From contig JAFFJZ010000007.1 in NCBI GenBank assembly GCA_018340375.1, positions 8,618,001 through 8,682,000 on the forward strand: a stretch of DNA of 64,000 nucleotides, written 5' to 3'. The position numbers and the translations under genes are program-made. The first letter of the stretch is position 1, and each line of letters starts with the position of its first letter. The stretch comes from Gonatopus flavifemur. Its lineage: Eukaryota; Arthropoda; Insecta; Hymenoptera; Dryinidae. This document shows positions 27,401-42,400 of the stretch, piece after piece. Under the pieces are notes generated by a model that saw only the letters and a program-made list of their open reading frames with translations, made no database searches and had not been told where the DNA came from.

Positions 27401-30400
27401 GAAGAATGAAAAATCATTTTTATCGCGTCAGAAAACAAAAAGATGTTGAACAAGAACAAATCTAATTTCCTATGAAAAGAAAAAATTCCTGTAAGTGTAC
27501 ATTAAATTTACATCCGCTTGTATTTTTCATTCGAATATCGTAGTTCCTTGAAAGTTTATACACTATCACCAAACGGTACCAAAAGAATTCTAAAAATTGT
27601 GAACCTCAAATTTGAAAATACGAGACTTATTTTCTTTGAAAAAGTAAGCGCTCAATGTAAATACAAGAAATCGTGATGTGTAAACTCCATAAATATCAGA
27701 ACGGTAGCAGTGCACGTAGGATACAATATTCTTGAGTATTTACAAACGCGGGTGTAAACATGTTCTTTTTACAAACATAAGCAAACAGTTGTGTCAAATT
27801 GCCAACGTGTTTGACAAACATTTTATCACATAAATGCGAATACAATTTTCCACTTCGGTATACAAGTTGTTTAAAACCTGGTTTCTATCCAATACAATAT
27901 GCCTCTATACGAACTACTACTCTACCTCACATACGCTTGTGATTTGAATCAAGTATTCCATTTGATGATAGTGTCTCTCCGGGTATTACAAATCATTCAA
28001 GTTTTTATTCCGTATATAATACAATCTTTATCTACGTTTTTAATTATGAAAATTGAATTCGAGAGAAATAAATTAACTTGTCGAGGAAACGGAATTCTTT
28101 TCGAGATGAAATCATTCTACTTGAACGACGTTATTTCATTTGAAATCAGATTCTACCGGTGGGAAAAAAACTATAAATTCAAAAAGAAAATTCTGTGATC
28201 AATTAATTATATGAAATTATTTTTCCAATGAATTGACGAATTCATGGTACACATTTTAGTAGAAACAGTTTTTCTATTGTAAATAATTGTTATACAGGAT
28301 TATTGCACGAACTGAACAGTGATATCAACTTACCTATTCCAGAACCGCAAATAATTCCAATTTTTGGCCTTATCCTGATACGATCCAACAGATACTGAGC
28401 TGTTTCTTGCAGTATCTCGAATGTGTATCTGGAAATTTGATTGAATAACATTAGATTGCGATATCCAGGGAGAATTAAATGGAAGTTATAATTTTTATTA
28501 CAGATATTATCCTTGTTAATTCGAATGAATATTAGAAGCATTATCATTCATTTCATCTTAAGTTTTGATCTAAACTAGAGATGACGATGTTTGGAAAGGA
28601 ATCATTCAAACTTCTTTAACGTTCCATTCATTCGAAACATTGTGAGCTTCGAAGTTGAGTGGAAAGTGAAAACTCTCACGCGAATCTTCTGATATCAACA
28701 ACATTCACTTCTATTAAGAATTTCAATTTTGTTATGTTTTAACCTTATCAATGACGCAACATTCAGAACAAACACGCGATATTTCTCAATCCACGCGTAT
28801 CATTATCTTCCTCGCATGTACAGAACGTTTCATATTTGTGAACGAGAATAAAGAACGATTGGAGAAAAGGTAAAGTTAATTATTCATTCACAAGGTCACA
28901 AGAAATTTTGTTGGACTATGATTTTGTATAATTTATGAAGAACAGTTGAGTCAATGGACAAATGAATTGTTAAAGTCGCTGTAACAAACTCAATTTGTTT
29001 TTTTATTTATTTTAGAGAGACTTCTATTGAAAATCTAACACAAGTGATAGGAAATTTTGCATTACGTCAGTGCCGTCATTTCTTCCCTATTTTCATGTTT
29101 TCCTGTCGGGAATTTGGATAGTTCCCTACGGTTCTGGATTCTCTACGTGAATTCCTAACTGGTCTTTATGTTGAAAATTCCTAACACGTATTTCCAAGCT
29201 TTATATGAGAATTTTGGATAGATATCTAAATTCCCTTCCCGATTTTTTCAAGAGAGTCAACATGATGGATTCTTTGAAAATATATCAAACTTCTACCGAT
29301 ATAATATCGAAATCTATATAAAAACATGAAATTCCTTCCAATGAAAAATTTGTTGCTATAAAAAAATTATAGCATGTCAATGAACCATATAAAATAATGC
29401 ATTGAGAATATGTATATAATTTTTATGAATATTATATGAAAATTCTGTGAAATTTGTTATAAAAAGTCCATACATGATCTCTCTATATCTGATCTCATGT
29501 TGGGTTCTTATTGAGATAAACGCATCATGAAATCAACAAATCTCTCTGAGACGATTCGCTTGAAACTGATAATATTATTACATAACGTTACACGATCGAT
29601 CAACAGAAAAAAACTTGAGTTAGGTACTACTCTTAACGAGCACACAGCATCAATTTACGTTTAGTAAGTTTAATCCTTCCAACAACTATGAAAGATGCTG
29701 TATAAATTTCGCAAGGGCATTCAACGAGTTCGAACACATATACTGAAAAAAACGGTTATAACCGTTTATTTAATTCAAATAATTGTTGTCTCTTAGTTTC
29801 AAAGAATATGTTGTTGATACTAATGAACATTCCTTTGTTACGGGACAAATAACCATTTATTTGACTAGAAGAAATTTTTTTTCAGTGTATAATAATGAGG
29901 AAGATAAGAAGAGCGATCAACAGTCGTACGCTGCACGATTGAATCATCCAGCATGAAGAAAGTGTTGTTGGAATTCAATTCTATCACTCATTGCATCAAG
30001 AAATGAAGTAATGAATCACCGAATTTGAATAAAGAAAAGTGGGATAATTACAAACACCTAACAACGATTGCGAAAAGCATAAAGAAATCTCTTCAACGTA
30101 AGATATCTTCGCATTGCAAATCGAAGTTTTTTTTAGTCAACAACAAGTCTGATGAAAAAAAAACGAGATCTGAACGAAATGAAATTTCATTCAAATACGA
30201 AATGCACACACAGTATCCAATTTTTACGGAATTTTTCATTTTGATTGATGATTAATATTCAAAGAAGTAAACATCAACGATAATGAATATGGAAATGATG
30301 ATTCAAGATAGAAGACATCGATACATGATGATATCAAGTAATTGCATCTGGTTCATCGAACCCGTTCGTAATTACCCCACACTGTTAACTGTAACAGTAA

Positions 30401-33400
30401 ATAACATGAAACGGAACCAAACATTAAAGGAGTGCTCTGGTCGATTTTTTCACCAAAAAACTACTAGATCGTTTCAACCATTTTACGTGAAAAATATTCA
30501 ATCAGTTGCATTAAACTTTGGATCAAATGATTCAGAATGAATCAAACAATCCGGGTCTGGTCTGTTTGTTGTTCAACTAACTCGTCATAAATAATTAAAA
30601 CGAAATTTCGTTATCAGCCAATAAGAAACCTCTATTCAGTTTTTTTGATGTTATAACAAATATAATCCATGTACAATTATTTTAAGACCAGAGCCGGCAT
30701 CTCTTATTTATTCTGGAGTTTTTATCTCAAGGTCGATGTGATTAATTGAATATCAATGACGTGAAATGGTTGAAACGATCTAGTAGTTTTCTAGTGAAAA
30801 AATCGACCAGGGGACACCCTTAAGTAAATCTCAAATGAAAACTTCAAAAAATTCCCAGTAGGTTCCAGTAGTGATTCGCCATTGGAGTCCACTGCTCCCC
30901 AGTACCTTCTATTGATTCGGATTTATAGAGAAATTTACATCACTCATCGGAATATTTTATCAGTCTTCAACTCGAAGGCCAAACCTTCGCGGAAAAAAAT
31001 TTGCGGTAAATTCTGAGACAGGGACAATTTCTATTACCATTTGAAATAAATTGTGGTAATTGTAACTAAATTGGAGTAGATTTAATAGCAGTTGCAGTAA
31101 ATTATTTTCAAAAATTGTCCTTGTCCCAAATTTTATTCAAATTGTAGTAAATATGACAAGTAAGTTTTTTGTATGTTTCCTCTCAGTTTGAACTGCATGA
31201 AAATATTAAGGGTGAACTAGGTAGCCTAACATCCCGAGTAGAAGCTTTCCCCATTGAAAAGTGGGCAATTCAAGGCCCTGTCTGGACGCAGACCTCTTAA
31301 ACTTGGGCCTGAACGGAACTCAAAATGAACCGACTTTCATTTCTACCCTTTTTTTGTCCGTGGGTCGGAAATCTTTTAGATAAATTTCTTGAGCAGTTAT
31401 CTTATTATCATTACTAATCAACTCTATTGTTATTAGTAACACATAAAACAAATATACAATACTTTAGAAGAGTAGTATCTTCGGTAAGTAGAGGTTAGTA
31501 GGCCTGAAATAAGCCTGAATGAAAAACGCTCGATAAATTCCCACGTGTTCACCAGTCGGTCTTGAATCACAATAATAGTGACTATTATATCCAGTATTGA
31601 TTTTATGTTGTGATTCGATTCGAAATCCTTAATTCGATTCGATTCGATTCGATGTGATTTTTCACAATTCGATTCGATTCGGATTCGATAAAATTGTCAA
31701 AGATTCGATTCGATTCGAGGGTCTAAAAACGTGATTCGCACATCTCTAGTTCCTATGTGAAAGTGTCGTTTCCATGGTAACGTAAACAGTTTATCGTACT
31801 CACTTCGATTTTGCATAGTACTTATTACACTTTTTGAATATCGAATTCTTTGTGTCCGAATTCCTATTCTTCCAAGTAACGCCCGATCAAAACAAACCTC
31901 AAGGGATCCCTCATAAGAACCCTCGATAGTTCCCATAAGGGTTCCCAGATAGGATTCCATAAGGGTTCCCCTCGGAATTTGGCAAAAAAATTATAACCAA
32001 AACCCATCTGGGAACCCTTATGGGATCCCACGTGGGAGCTCATGTAAGATCCTACATGAAGTGTTTTTGAACCGTTTCATTCTGAATATCAAATCTCCCT
32101 GAATAAGAACTTAGATGACTGAAAAGATGATTTTGATCAGTATAAACAATGCTGGACGAATACTGTTTGCAACAGTGGCCCAGTGATCTCTTTCGATACT
32201 GAAATATTCTCCAAAAATGTGTTACATTAGGTTACCAATAATTGATATTTTTTTGATAGCTCTGGCAACTATTTTTTGAGTGAATCTGACAGCAATTTCC
32301 AGTGGTGCAGAATAATTCATGTTCATGTTTCAATCTGTTTAATTTTTCTGAAGTTGATGTGAATCGAGTTCAAAACGTGGAAAAATTCAATGGTACAGCT
32401 TAGCATACATTTTCATCTAACGTACTTTTGTATTGTAAAAACAAATACTTGAAATTAAATATGTTGATAAATATAAAATATATATTTGTAATTTTAATTC
32501 GAAAAAATACAGTTTGTTTATAAGGATTCAATAAAAATTGCAGTGACCTGACATTATCGATATTGATTTCACCTGGTGTAAACTTTAATATCATAACGTT
32601 GCCCTGAATTTTGATGATGGAAATATTTGATACCTTTCCTTGTGAAAATAGAGAAACTAGAGATACCCCTGGTGTTTGAATGGAATTATAATTCCAAAGA
32701 TGAATAATTGCACGTACCTTCTCATAATTTGTTCGCTTTAATATTTTAGAAATCCCAAGTTCAATTACATATAAATTAATTTCATTCACAGTTGGGTAAA
32801 TTGAAAATTTATTCCACAAGTGTATACGGAAAGCATGAAATTTCCAGAAATTTTGACCAATTATAAGATTCTATGTTGAACACAATGTCTTATATAGAGT
32901 CCCACAAGGGTTCCCAGATGGGTCCCAGGCAAAAAATTTGTGTGCGAAATTCCCAGGGGAACCCTTATAGGATCCCATCTGGGAACCCTTATGGGAACCC
33001 TCGTGGCTTCCTATGAGGGATCCCTTGAGGTTTTTTTTGATCGGGTGGTTACCGAATACTTTCCTCCGTGTAATATCAATTCAATGAAACATTTTTCAAT
33101 TGAAAAAAAGACCTATCAGAATGAGAGCAATGAAATTTTCTTTCAGGCAAAGAAATTGGATTCTCAGTGTAGAATTCCTAAAAAAATGACCTAATAAAAT
33201 GAAAATATCCACTCCTCTTCAAGTATTTTTGGTAGAAAGATCTAAAAACTTCAGGGTTTACTGAACGAGGATCCAGAAATTAGGGGTTTGTATCAATTTC
33301 AAACCGAAAGCCTATTTTATATACATTCCCTACTCATTTTCACCTGATGTATATATAATTTTGTTTATTCAATCGATCCATTATTGGAAAGATTATTCAA

Positions 33401-36400
33401 GAAGGAAAAAAAGTTTCAAGTTTCAATAAATTGCATACCTGATTGATAAAACATATTTCAGATACACAAACACCGTATCAGTGAGTAATTGAAAGCATAA
33501 AACCATTCATTCCTTTGAGAATTGATTAAAATACATATGAATTCACGATTCAGGAATATATTTCTTATTCGATAAGTATTTGAATAATTCATTCCGATAG
33601 GATGTTAATAGAACGAATTGAAATATAGATTTGACCCCTTGGCTTTTAGAATTATCGGCATGCAGCATCGCGGGATATATCCAATCAAGTTCAATCTACC
33701 ATTATTGACCAACAATCATATGTACTGAAATAATATTATTCAGATCTCGATTCCAGTTGTTGCGCGCACAAGAGTCTCTCTGGTTCACAGATGCAATTTC
33801 CACTATTTGATTATTCCTCACACTCTGCGGGGAGAAGTGTCATTCCACGATATAAGAAAGCTTGTATATTATATAACACACGATGCTTGGTTGAATCAGT
33901 ACCAATGATTTAGAATTGTTGTTAACACCATTGAAAGACGCTTTCGATGGTTTTAACGACAATTCGACTCGAATTGATTCAAATTAACTCGAATCGATGA
34001 GGAAAAGTAAACAATTGACGTCTTACGCAGCTTTGAGGAAACGTGGTGAATTCATGGAATCCGACGAGACAGACTGCACTCGGTCCATAAAATATAGAAG
34101 AACTGCGTTATCGTGCTTTGAAATGGTGCTACCAGGCTGGGAATTTATCCCTTGGATCTAATTAAATTAACGTTCGCCCTGCTCCTCCTTTGAATAGGAT
34201 TTTAATGCTTGGCTGCTATTAAAACAGCGGAGCACTTATTTGGAAGTTCTTTTGGGTCACTGATAACAGATCTCATGCTAGAATTGGCAAATTCATAGTA
34301 TACAAACCAAAAAATCTCTGAATTCGTTTGAATTTAATATTACAATTAGAGAATTCGGAAAGACTGTTGAGAAAGGAAACAATGTTTTCGACTCACTCTA
34401 TTACTCAATTCATCATCCCAAATAAATATCCCTAATTAGCTGGTCAAGTCAACCTATCTACAAACTCTGACCTAAACCGTACAGTAGTGAATCAGTTATA
34501 ATTCACTTAAAAATTGTTTCCAGACTTTCAAGCACAGGCGAGGTATACATCCTGCTATTCATCCCACTCTTGGTTTATCATCTCAAAGTTGAGAGAGAAT
34601 TTGAAAACGCTTCTACATGTAATAAATTTTCCTAACTCAGGCCCTCCCGCTTGCACATCACCTCGTAACAAAACAACTTTTTACAAAGGCAATAATCGTA
34701 TCCAAAACATTCTTGATCCAATATACCCACAGTTCAAGGCTTGGTTTGAAAACTTCAACTCCTAAGAGTAATTTCATAAAAATTTGATTAGCATGGTAAT
34801 AAATAATGTTCCCATATTAGTTGTAGAATTTTGCCAGGGATTTGAGATGACGGTATAAAGAAGGTTTCATATTAATACTTTCACGATTCCGGTATGGTGA
34901 CGATCGTAAGAAATTTTTCATTGACTAAGAAAATTAATTCAATGCTTCTATCGCTCTTTCGAATGGCGAAAGAAAGTCTCGAGATCCTTGGGGTACACTT
35001 GAATCAAGAAACTCCAAGCGGAGTTTCAAAGTTGAACCAACGACAATAATTATCCAACCTCGGAGTAAATGTCATTAGAGGCTTTGGAAGTATTGTCCTT
35101 ATGCTAACTTTGGAAGTCGACTGAATTTTCTTGTTAAACTACCGAATCTCTGAGAATATTCCTATTCGTATGAAATAAATCATCGCCGGTAACGCATAAG
35201 TACAAGCCGCCTTCTTCAGAGATCGTGCCAAATTTATAATGTAATCAAGTCCAGATTTCTTCCCGTGTCCTGAGATTCCCTCGATTCTAAAAGTGTAGGA
35301 AGCGGTACATGGGTATGTGGACTAAAATCGATCAACTATCTGTGGAGTTTACTTAAATATGTTTGAAAGGAGAAAAACGTGTATTTATGCAAATTTTGTT
35401 TTGCTCTACGACCTTGCGTATGAAATGAATGTTTAAGTTGAAAAATCAAAGAAAACGAGAGGGAGTTTTGTAATTATATGGAAAGTGCTTCGTGGTTTGA
35501 TAAGCTGTTTCTAAAATAAATATAATGTAGACTTTTCAACTTTTATGACATTTATTCTTATTTTTAACGAGATGCAAGCAAAAGGATGATATATTGAATT
35601 ATAAAAAAGTAATATGATATTGAAAATGAGGATCATGCATCATCAGATTATATTTAAATTTCTCCTGAATTTGGGGTCTGTATTCTGTAGAAATTTTGCA
35701 GGATATTCTTTTGTTCGCAACTCCGTTTGGGGTGTTCATTAATTACAAGTAGGAACTTTTCAAATAAACAATCATCTCAGAGTTAATTTCTTGATAACAA
35801 TTTATACTACATGCTCGATTATTATGTTATTGTTCAACATAGTTTGCTTATCTACAAACGACTGATTCGTGTTACTAAAGTAACCAGTAGTGTTGAAATG
35901 ATTTTTTTGCATAACCCGAGCCATGGCTCGGAGAAAAATGCAGCTCGAAAGAATAGTAATCTTTAGGAGAAAATTGGAGAATATTTCTTGAAATCTGAGA
36001 ATATTTCTTAAAATCTAAGAACTTTTCTTAAGTTCGTAATGAACATAAAACGGTTCAGATTTCTCTTGAATATTGCTCGAAAAACAATGAAAAATTATCA
36101 ATACTTAACAAATCATAAAAACAAATATGAAATTTCCAAAAGTCGCGCATGAAATTTCACAAAGTAAATAACAAAATTTTTGAATCTTATTTTCAAATTA
36201 CAGAATTTTGTTATCCACTTTGTAAAATTTCATGCGCGACTTTTGGAAACTTCATATTTGTTTTTATGATTTGTTAAGTATTGATAATTTTTCATTGTTT
36301 TTCGAGCAATATTCAAGAGAAATCTGAACCGTTTTATGTTTATTACGAACTTGAGAAAAGTTCTTAGATTTGAAGAAATATTCTCAGATTTTAAGAAATA

Positions 36401-39400
36401 TTCTCCAATTTTCTATTGAAGATTACTATCCTTCCGAGTTGCATTTTTCTCCGTGCAGTCGTGTGGGCTACAATAATCACTAGTGTAAGATTTTCTCCGT
36501 GTATGCAGTTTAGTTGCATCGATTGGACAGCCAGAATCTAGGAGGCCGTCACTCTTCCTTAACTGGTGTAATTAGGCTTCAGGCTCCTTGATATTCCTGA
36601 ATTCAATGAATCCTTTTATATAGATATATTTTATACATCAGAGTCAACCCTTGTTCCTTTCACTTTACTAGTATTTGATTTTCATTTAGAATAATTTTAT
36701 TGAAAGTACACTGAGAAAAAGGATTCGTTGACTCAAATGAGATTTGTTTACAGTAAATAAATCGTATATTTGGATACGAGCAAAGAAATATTTACTAATA
36801 TTCATTTTATCACATAGTTGTTGAATACACCACATATTTCTTTGAGTCAACTTCATACCGATTATGATTCGATAGATCTGAATTTGACAAGAATTCATAT
36901 TCATTTACATGAACTCCAATCACTTTGAATCAAATGAATGATTTGGTTATAGTTAATAAATATGAATTTCTTGACTCAACACAATGTTTGGTTATAATCA
37001 ATATGTCTTATTTGTATGAAATGATACTTCTTGAAAATGCTCAACCAAATGCGTTGATTTGTCAGAAGGAAACCTTTTTCTCAGTGTAGCTTCAGCCTAA
37101 TTATGTATGGAGTATATTTTTCATCCTTACAAATCCCTCGTAGGGTTCGAATTATTCCATTGTTGTGGTATTATATACTCTGTAAAAAATGATTGTGGAA
37201 TTTTTCCTCAAAAAATGGTGGCAGTGAAGTTCCTTCACAAATGTGAAATTTTTCACCATAATTGTATAGAGGATTCAACACCTGAAAAACAAAATAATTC
37301 CTCAAAGTGGTGGAAAAATCCCTCATTTTGGATGGAACAACAATTCCCCCACGATGAGGGGACTAAATCCACCAACAGTATGGAGAAAAACTTCCCAAAT
37401 TTTTTACAGTGTATCTGCGTATGCGGCTGAACGCTATTGCCATTCGTTATCATTTTGACACATATCCCGATTACATCATCATATTTTCACCTGATCCCAT
37501 CAACGCCGAAGAATGTAGAATTTTATCTATCATTTCAAACGTTACGAACGAGATAGAAATCATTATAAACTCAAAGCAAAAACACCTGACTCACTATTCC
37601 CAACGTCACTGTTTCGACTGGCGACTCTTTTGAAAAAAACAATTGAAATGAATGGATTTGGATAGGATTTCAATCCATATTTCAACTTTTCCTACACAAA
37701 TCAATCCGTTTTTGTGCGATAGTGAGATACTCTGTAGATCCGAATCAGTGAATTTCACTGGCAAATCAGCGCTAATTCTGTCACTGATTCAACCAGTGGA
37801 GAATCAGTCATTCAATTTCAGTCTAAAATTGGAGAATTATTGAAGACCTGCAATTCACGTGCATCACTTTCCAATCCAGAAGCATTACGGATCCATTTCT
37901 GTCCATTCGGAGGATAAAAAGAATGATCTGAATGACAACATCGGTTCGTTTGTGTCCAGCAGATCAAGGAAATTTCTATCCCAACAAATTTCATTGCATC
38001 TCAAAAATATGAATTGGTTTGTGAACCCATTTTCATCGGTTCCTGAAACGTATGAATTTCTACCTTGAAAATATGCACTTCAGATGACATCGGATTCACC
38101 CACATAACATTTGCCCTCACAAAGCGATGCATCTAAATCAGATATTGTGATACGCAATGAGTTGGTGGGCAAAATTGCAAAATATGACTTCTCCTTTCAA
38201 TTGTAACAAATATTTACTTCTTATCCTTGTTCCTTGCCTCACTGTGATAAAATCAAAGGAAAGGGTGGCACGAGTTGAAGCTCTGCACGTATTACAGAAG
38301 TGTAAAACGTCCGATGGAATAAATTACTAAGCAAATCAGAGACCGGCAACCTCGAGAAAATTATGTACTCGAATGACTTTTTGTAAATTACTTCCACGAA
38401 TCTGTGTTCGACATCTATGTTTATAAGAAATAAAAAAGAAATGGATATAAAAGCATACTTCAAATACAAAATGTATCTTTGAAACTATTATCTGTACCTT
38501 GTCAAGTGAAAAAATGTTCAAGGCACAGAAGAATTACACGGAAAAAGGTGATTGCATGCAATACATCCTGCCGACTGGTATTAGGAACTTGAATTATAAC
38601 ACCAGGGACTAATTTCTTTATGGTATACTTGAGAACGGAAAATATTTTTGTATTCTTATTATTCTTATTAGTAATCTCATTATTCAACGATTTAAGTATT
38701 TGTCAAGGTTACCGAAATTTAATTTCTGCACAATCACGATGAACAGAAAATGATAAAAAACAACAATATGACTCAAAGATCTCGTGCATAACTGTAAACA
38801 CGACGCTGTAAATGAAACTGCAATGAGAGATACATTTTTTGCGTGATGATAAGTTTTTTGGTCACGATAAGGAGTTTAAGTTCATCTAAACGCTGATAAA
38901 ACTTCCGATGGTATTTCAATTAATCAATCATGATGTAAGTTCCACTGTTCACATTTGAGTAAGTCGAGCTACTTTTACAAATGTCCTATTGTCGAACAAA
39001 GACTTATAAAATATCGACGAAAAATAACCTAATAAGAATAGGAACAAAAAATTCCAAAGGAAGACAAAGAACAATTCCCAAAACATCAATGTTTGAGTAC
39101 GTTCATTGAATATTCCTTTTGGTTCGGCTCTTAAAGGTTGCGGAAGAAACGAATAAACGTGTATGAAAATATTTGTAAATTCAAGAGACTCTTTGAAGGA
39201 AATTTGAATGTCCAGAATTTATTCCTCAGCCTATTAGCCAGAACCAAAGTCTAAAAAAACCGGATCGAGTTATGTCAAATGTTCGAACAATTTTGGTTGA
39301 AGTTTTTCATTAGATAACCCAGGAAGGACGAGGACATTGTTTAAAAAACGTGTTCCAAAATCTTGAAACGTTTTTAGCATCCTGGAAAAACATTCGACCA

Positions 39401-42400
39401 TTAAGAAGAATTCAATTAACCTGAATCTTTTAATGTTTTATTTGAAAAATTGTGAAAAGCAGATGTAAAGCTAAAGCGCATTGTGAGAAATAAAATTATA
39501 AGAACTATTATCGTGATATTAGAAGAAGACTGATCGTTAAGATACAAAAATATACTGTGATAATCAATTTATGTTGTATGACAGAATGATAACGTTTATA
39601 AAGAATGAAAAGGAAGTCTGAATTGTAAACACATGATTAGAAATAATAGAGATTATCTTTGGAATATTTATCGAGTATGAAGTTATTTTGTTTTGTTTTA
39701 TTAAAAACCTCCCGTTTGAGATAGATTTACCCCTTTGTGAATTCCGTTCAATTTCTTTCGAAGATTTATGTTTTTGAAATTTTTTCAATACATTTAAGAT
39801 TCGAGGATCCTTTCGAAGAGCGTTCAGTAATTCAGGAGAGCTAAAACAAAACAATTCATTTTTCATACTCGATCAGTACGAATTGAATTATTCGTTTTTC
39901 CGGATGCAGATTCTGAAATTAGTATCCAATATTTTGGCAATGACTTCCACTTAGAATGACACAATGAAATCTATTTTATGCAAGCAAACATGACTGCAGG
40001 CATTTCAAAGAGCCAGTAACGTCTTCACTGCAGGCCCATTGAAACGCCAGTAAGCATTGTTCGAAGAAATGTTGTCCAAGATGAGGAAAAACATTCGTAA
40101 AATCTTAACAATTTTCGTGTGATGACTGAGGATTAGTAGACGAGATAAGGAAACGCTGAATCAAGAGGACTCCGTGCACGAGTCTCATCGATCAATTTTA
40201 TCTGTTCTTAATTATTGCGATACTGATAGATTATTCATTGATTCAACTGCTGGGGGTGAATAGAATACTTCACATTTCATTATGATTCGATAACATGATT
40301 TTCATAGCAATCATCGATAACATGATTTCCATAGGCACCTGAACGTTGTATACAGAGTGCTATAGAAAATAATCAACTGTTCTCAGAGGATCTGGAAAGA
40401 TTAATTTAGATCTAATGGATTCGATCTACAGGAATCTCAAAGCTAGAAAAATTAGTGCTCTCCGGATCTAATTGACTTTTTTCCAAAACTACTTGATGCT
40501 TAGAGACCATCTGAGAGCGGAAAAAATAAGCAATCGATTGCGATTAATTAACTTTGAAACATCATAATCGAGGAAAAAGAAGTTGTAAAATTTACATCTT
40601 GCGAAGTCAATATTTGGACGATTCAAAAATACTTCGAGTTACCACGATTCAAGTTGATTCTATACCACAGCTGATGTTAATCTCACATTCTTAACTGTGA
40701 AATCAACTAAAATTGTGGTAGCTTGAACTATTTTTTGAAATCGTCCAAATATCGACTTCACAAGAGGTAAATTTGAAAATCACAAATGTTCAACGATTGT
40801 CCACTATATTTTCACTCTATTCATAAGAATTTTTCTTCCGAAGTATTCAAAGTTTGTTTTGAAAGAATGGTTTCTTCCTGATATGAAGAATTCATGATTG
40901 TTCCGTCAAAAATCACTGTCGCCTGAAGAAGACGAAGAAGCATAAGAATGAGACAAACAATGTGCTTTGACAGTGATAAGATACAACTTTTTGGTAATCA
41001 TGGTTTGATTTGACTTAGTTGACGTCAGATTTATAAAATTTCCAGTATTCGTATCTTAGGTTTTTTTTTCATCAACTCAAATTTCACAATCACGTTCGAT
41101 AAATCACGTTGTTGATTCACGTGTGTAAAAACTTTTGTTCCACCAAGTAATGCGTTAATTGTTTATCAGAATCAATAGCCACGTGAAATTCTCTAAATAT
41201 ATCATTCGCAATGAAATGAACATGACAGATGATGTATAATATCATTCACTTCGTCAACGCATGGAAAAAATTATATGGTTGTTTCAACCATCTTTACGCC
41301 TGCCTGAACCAGAAATTTAATCATAACTAACAGATACTTAACAGCGTTAACCAAATTTCTAGTTCGGGCAGCCATAAGTTTAAAATGCTCTCTGAAAAAT
41401 AATCGTAGAATTTCGCCTCCAAAACTGATGATGGCAGTAAAATTTCTCCATGATGAAGGACTTTTCCCCATAATTTGTGAGAACTTTCTCTTACTTTTTG
41501 GAGAATTTAACACTCAAAGAGCGGAATAGTTTCTCCAAATGGAGGATAAATCACCTTTTCTCGATGAAAAAATAATCCCTCTACACTGAGAAAAATGTGT
41601 TTCGTAGAACTAGCAATAAGAGCATTGCTGACATTTTATTGTTGAATACACAATAATTCTTGTTCTTGTAGCAATATATAGTTGTCTTATTAACAATAAA
41701 ATTGTCAATTCAGCAATTTTATTGCTGGTTGATATGTGACAATTCAGCATTGTCATATGTCAACCTACAATAAAAATCGTAAAAATATGACCGTTAACAT
41801 TGCTGAATTGACAATTCTATTGTTAACAAGACAACATGTATTGCTATAAGAACAAAAATTATTGTATTTCCAACAATAAAATGCCAACAATTCTGTGATT
41901 GCTAGTTCTACGAAACACATTTTTCTCAGTGTACGATCGGGGAATAGAATCCACCCGTGAAATGAGGAAAAACTTCTCATATTTTTTACAGTGTCAACCA
42001 AATACACACATACGGTTCGTTGAAACAACCGTACAATTTTTTCCGTACGAAAGGTTATGTTAGTTTTCATACAATTCAATATGTTACACTGAGAAAAATG
42101 CGTTTCGTAGATCTAGCAATAAGAGCATTGCTGACATTTTATTGTTGAATATACAATAATTCTTGCTCTTGTAGCAATATATAGTTGTCTTATTGACAAT
42201 AAAATTGTCAATTCAGCAATTTTATTGCTGGTTGATATGTGACAATTCAGCATTGTCATATATCAACCTACAATAAAAATCGTAAAAATATGACCGTTAA
42301 CATTGCTGAATTGACAATTCTATTGTTAACAAGACAACATGTATTGCTATAAGAACAAAAATTATTGTATTTCCAACAATGAAATGCTAACAATTCTGTA

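Noticed and set aside
41765..42079. 104-codon minus frame and its near-copy at 42268-42543
   Set aside because: Both run through the duplicated 352-bp foldback; their similarity is due to the repeat, not to a gene family.
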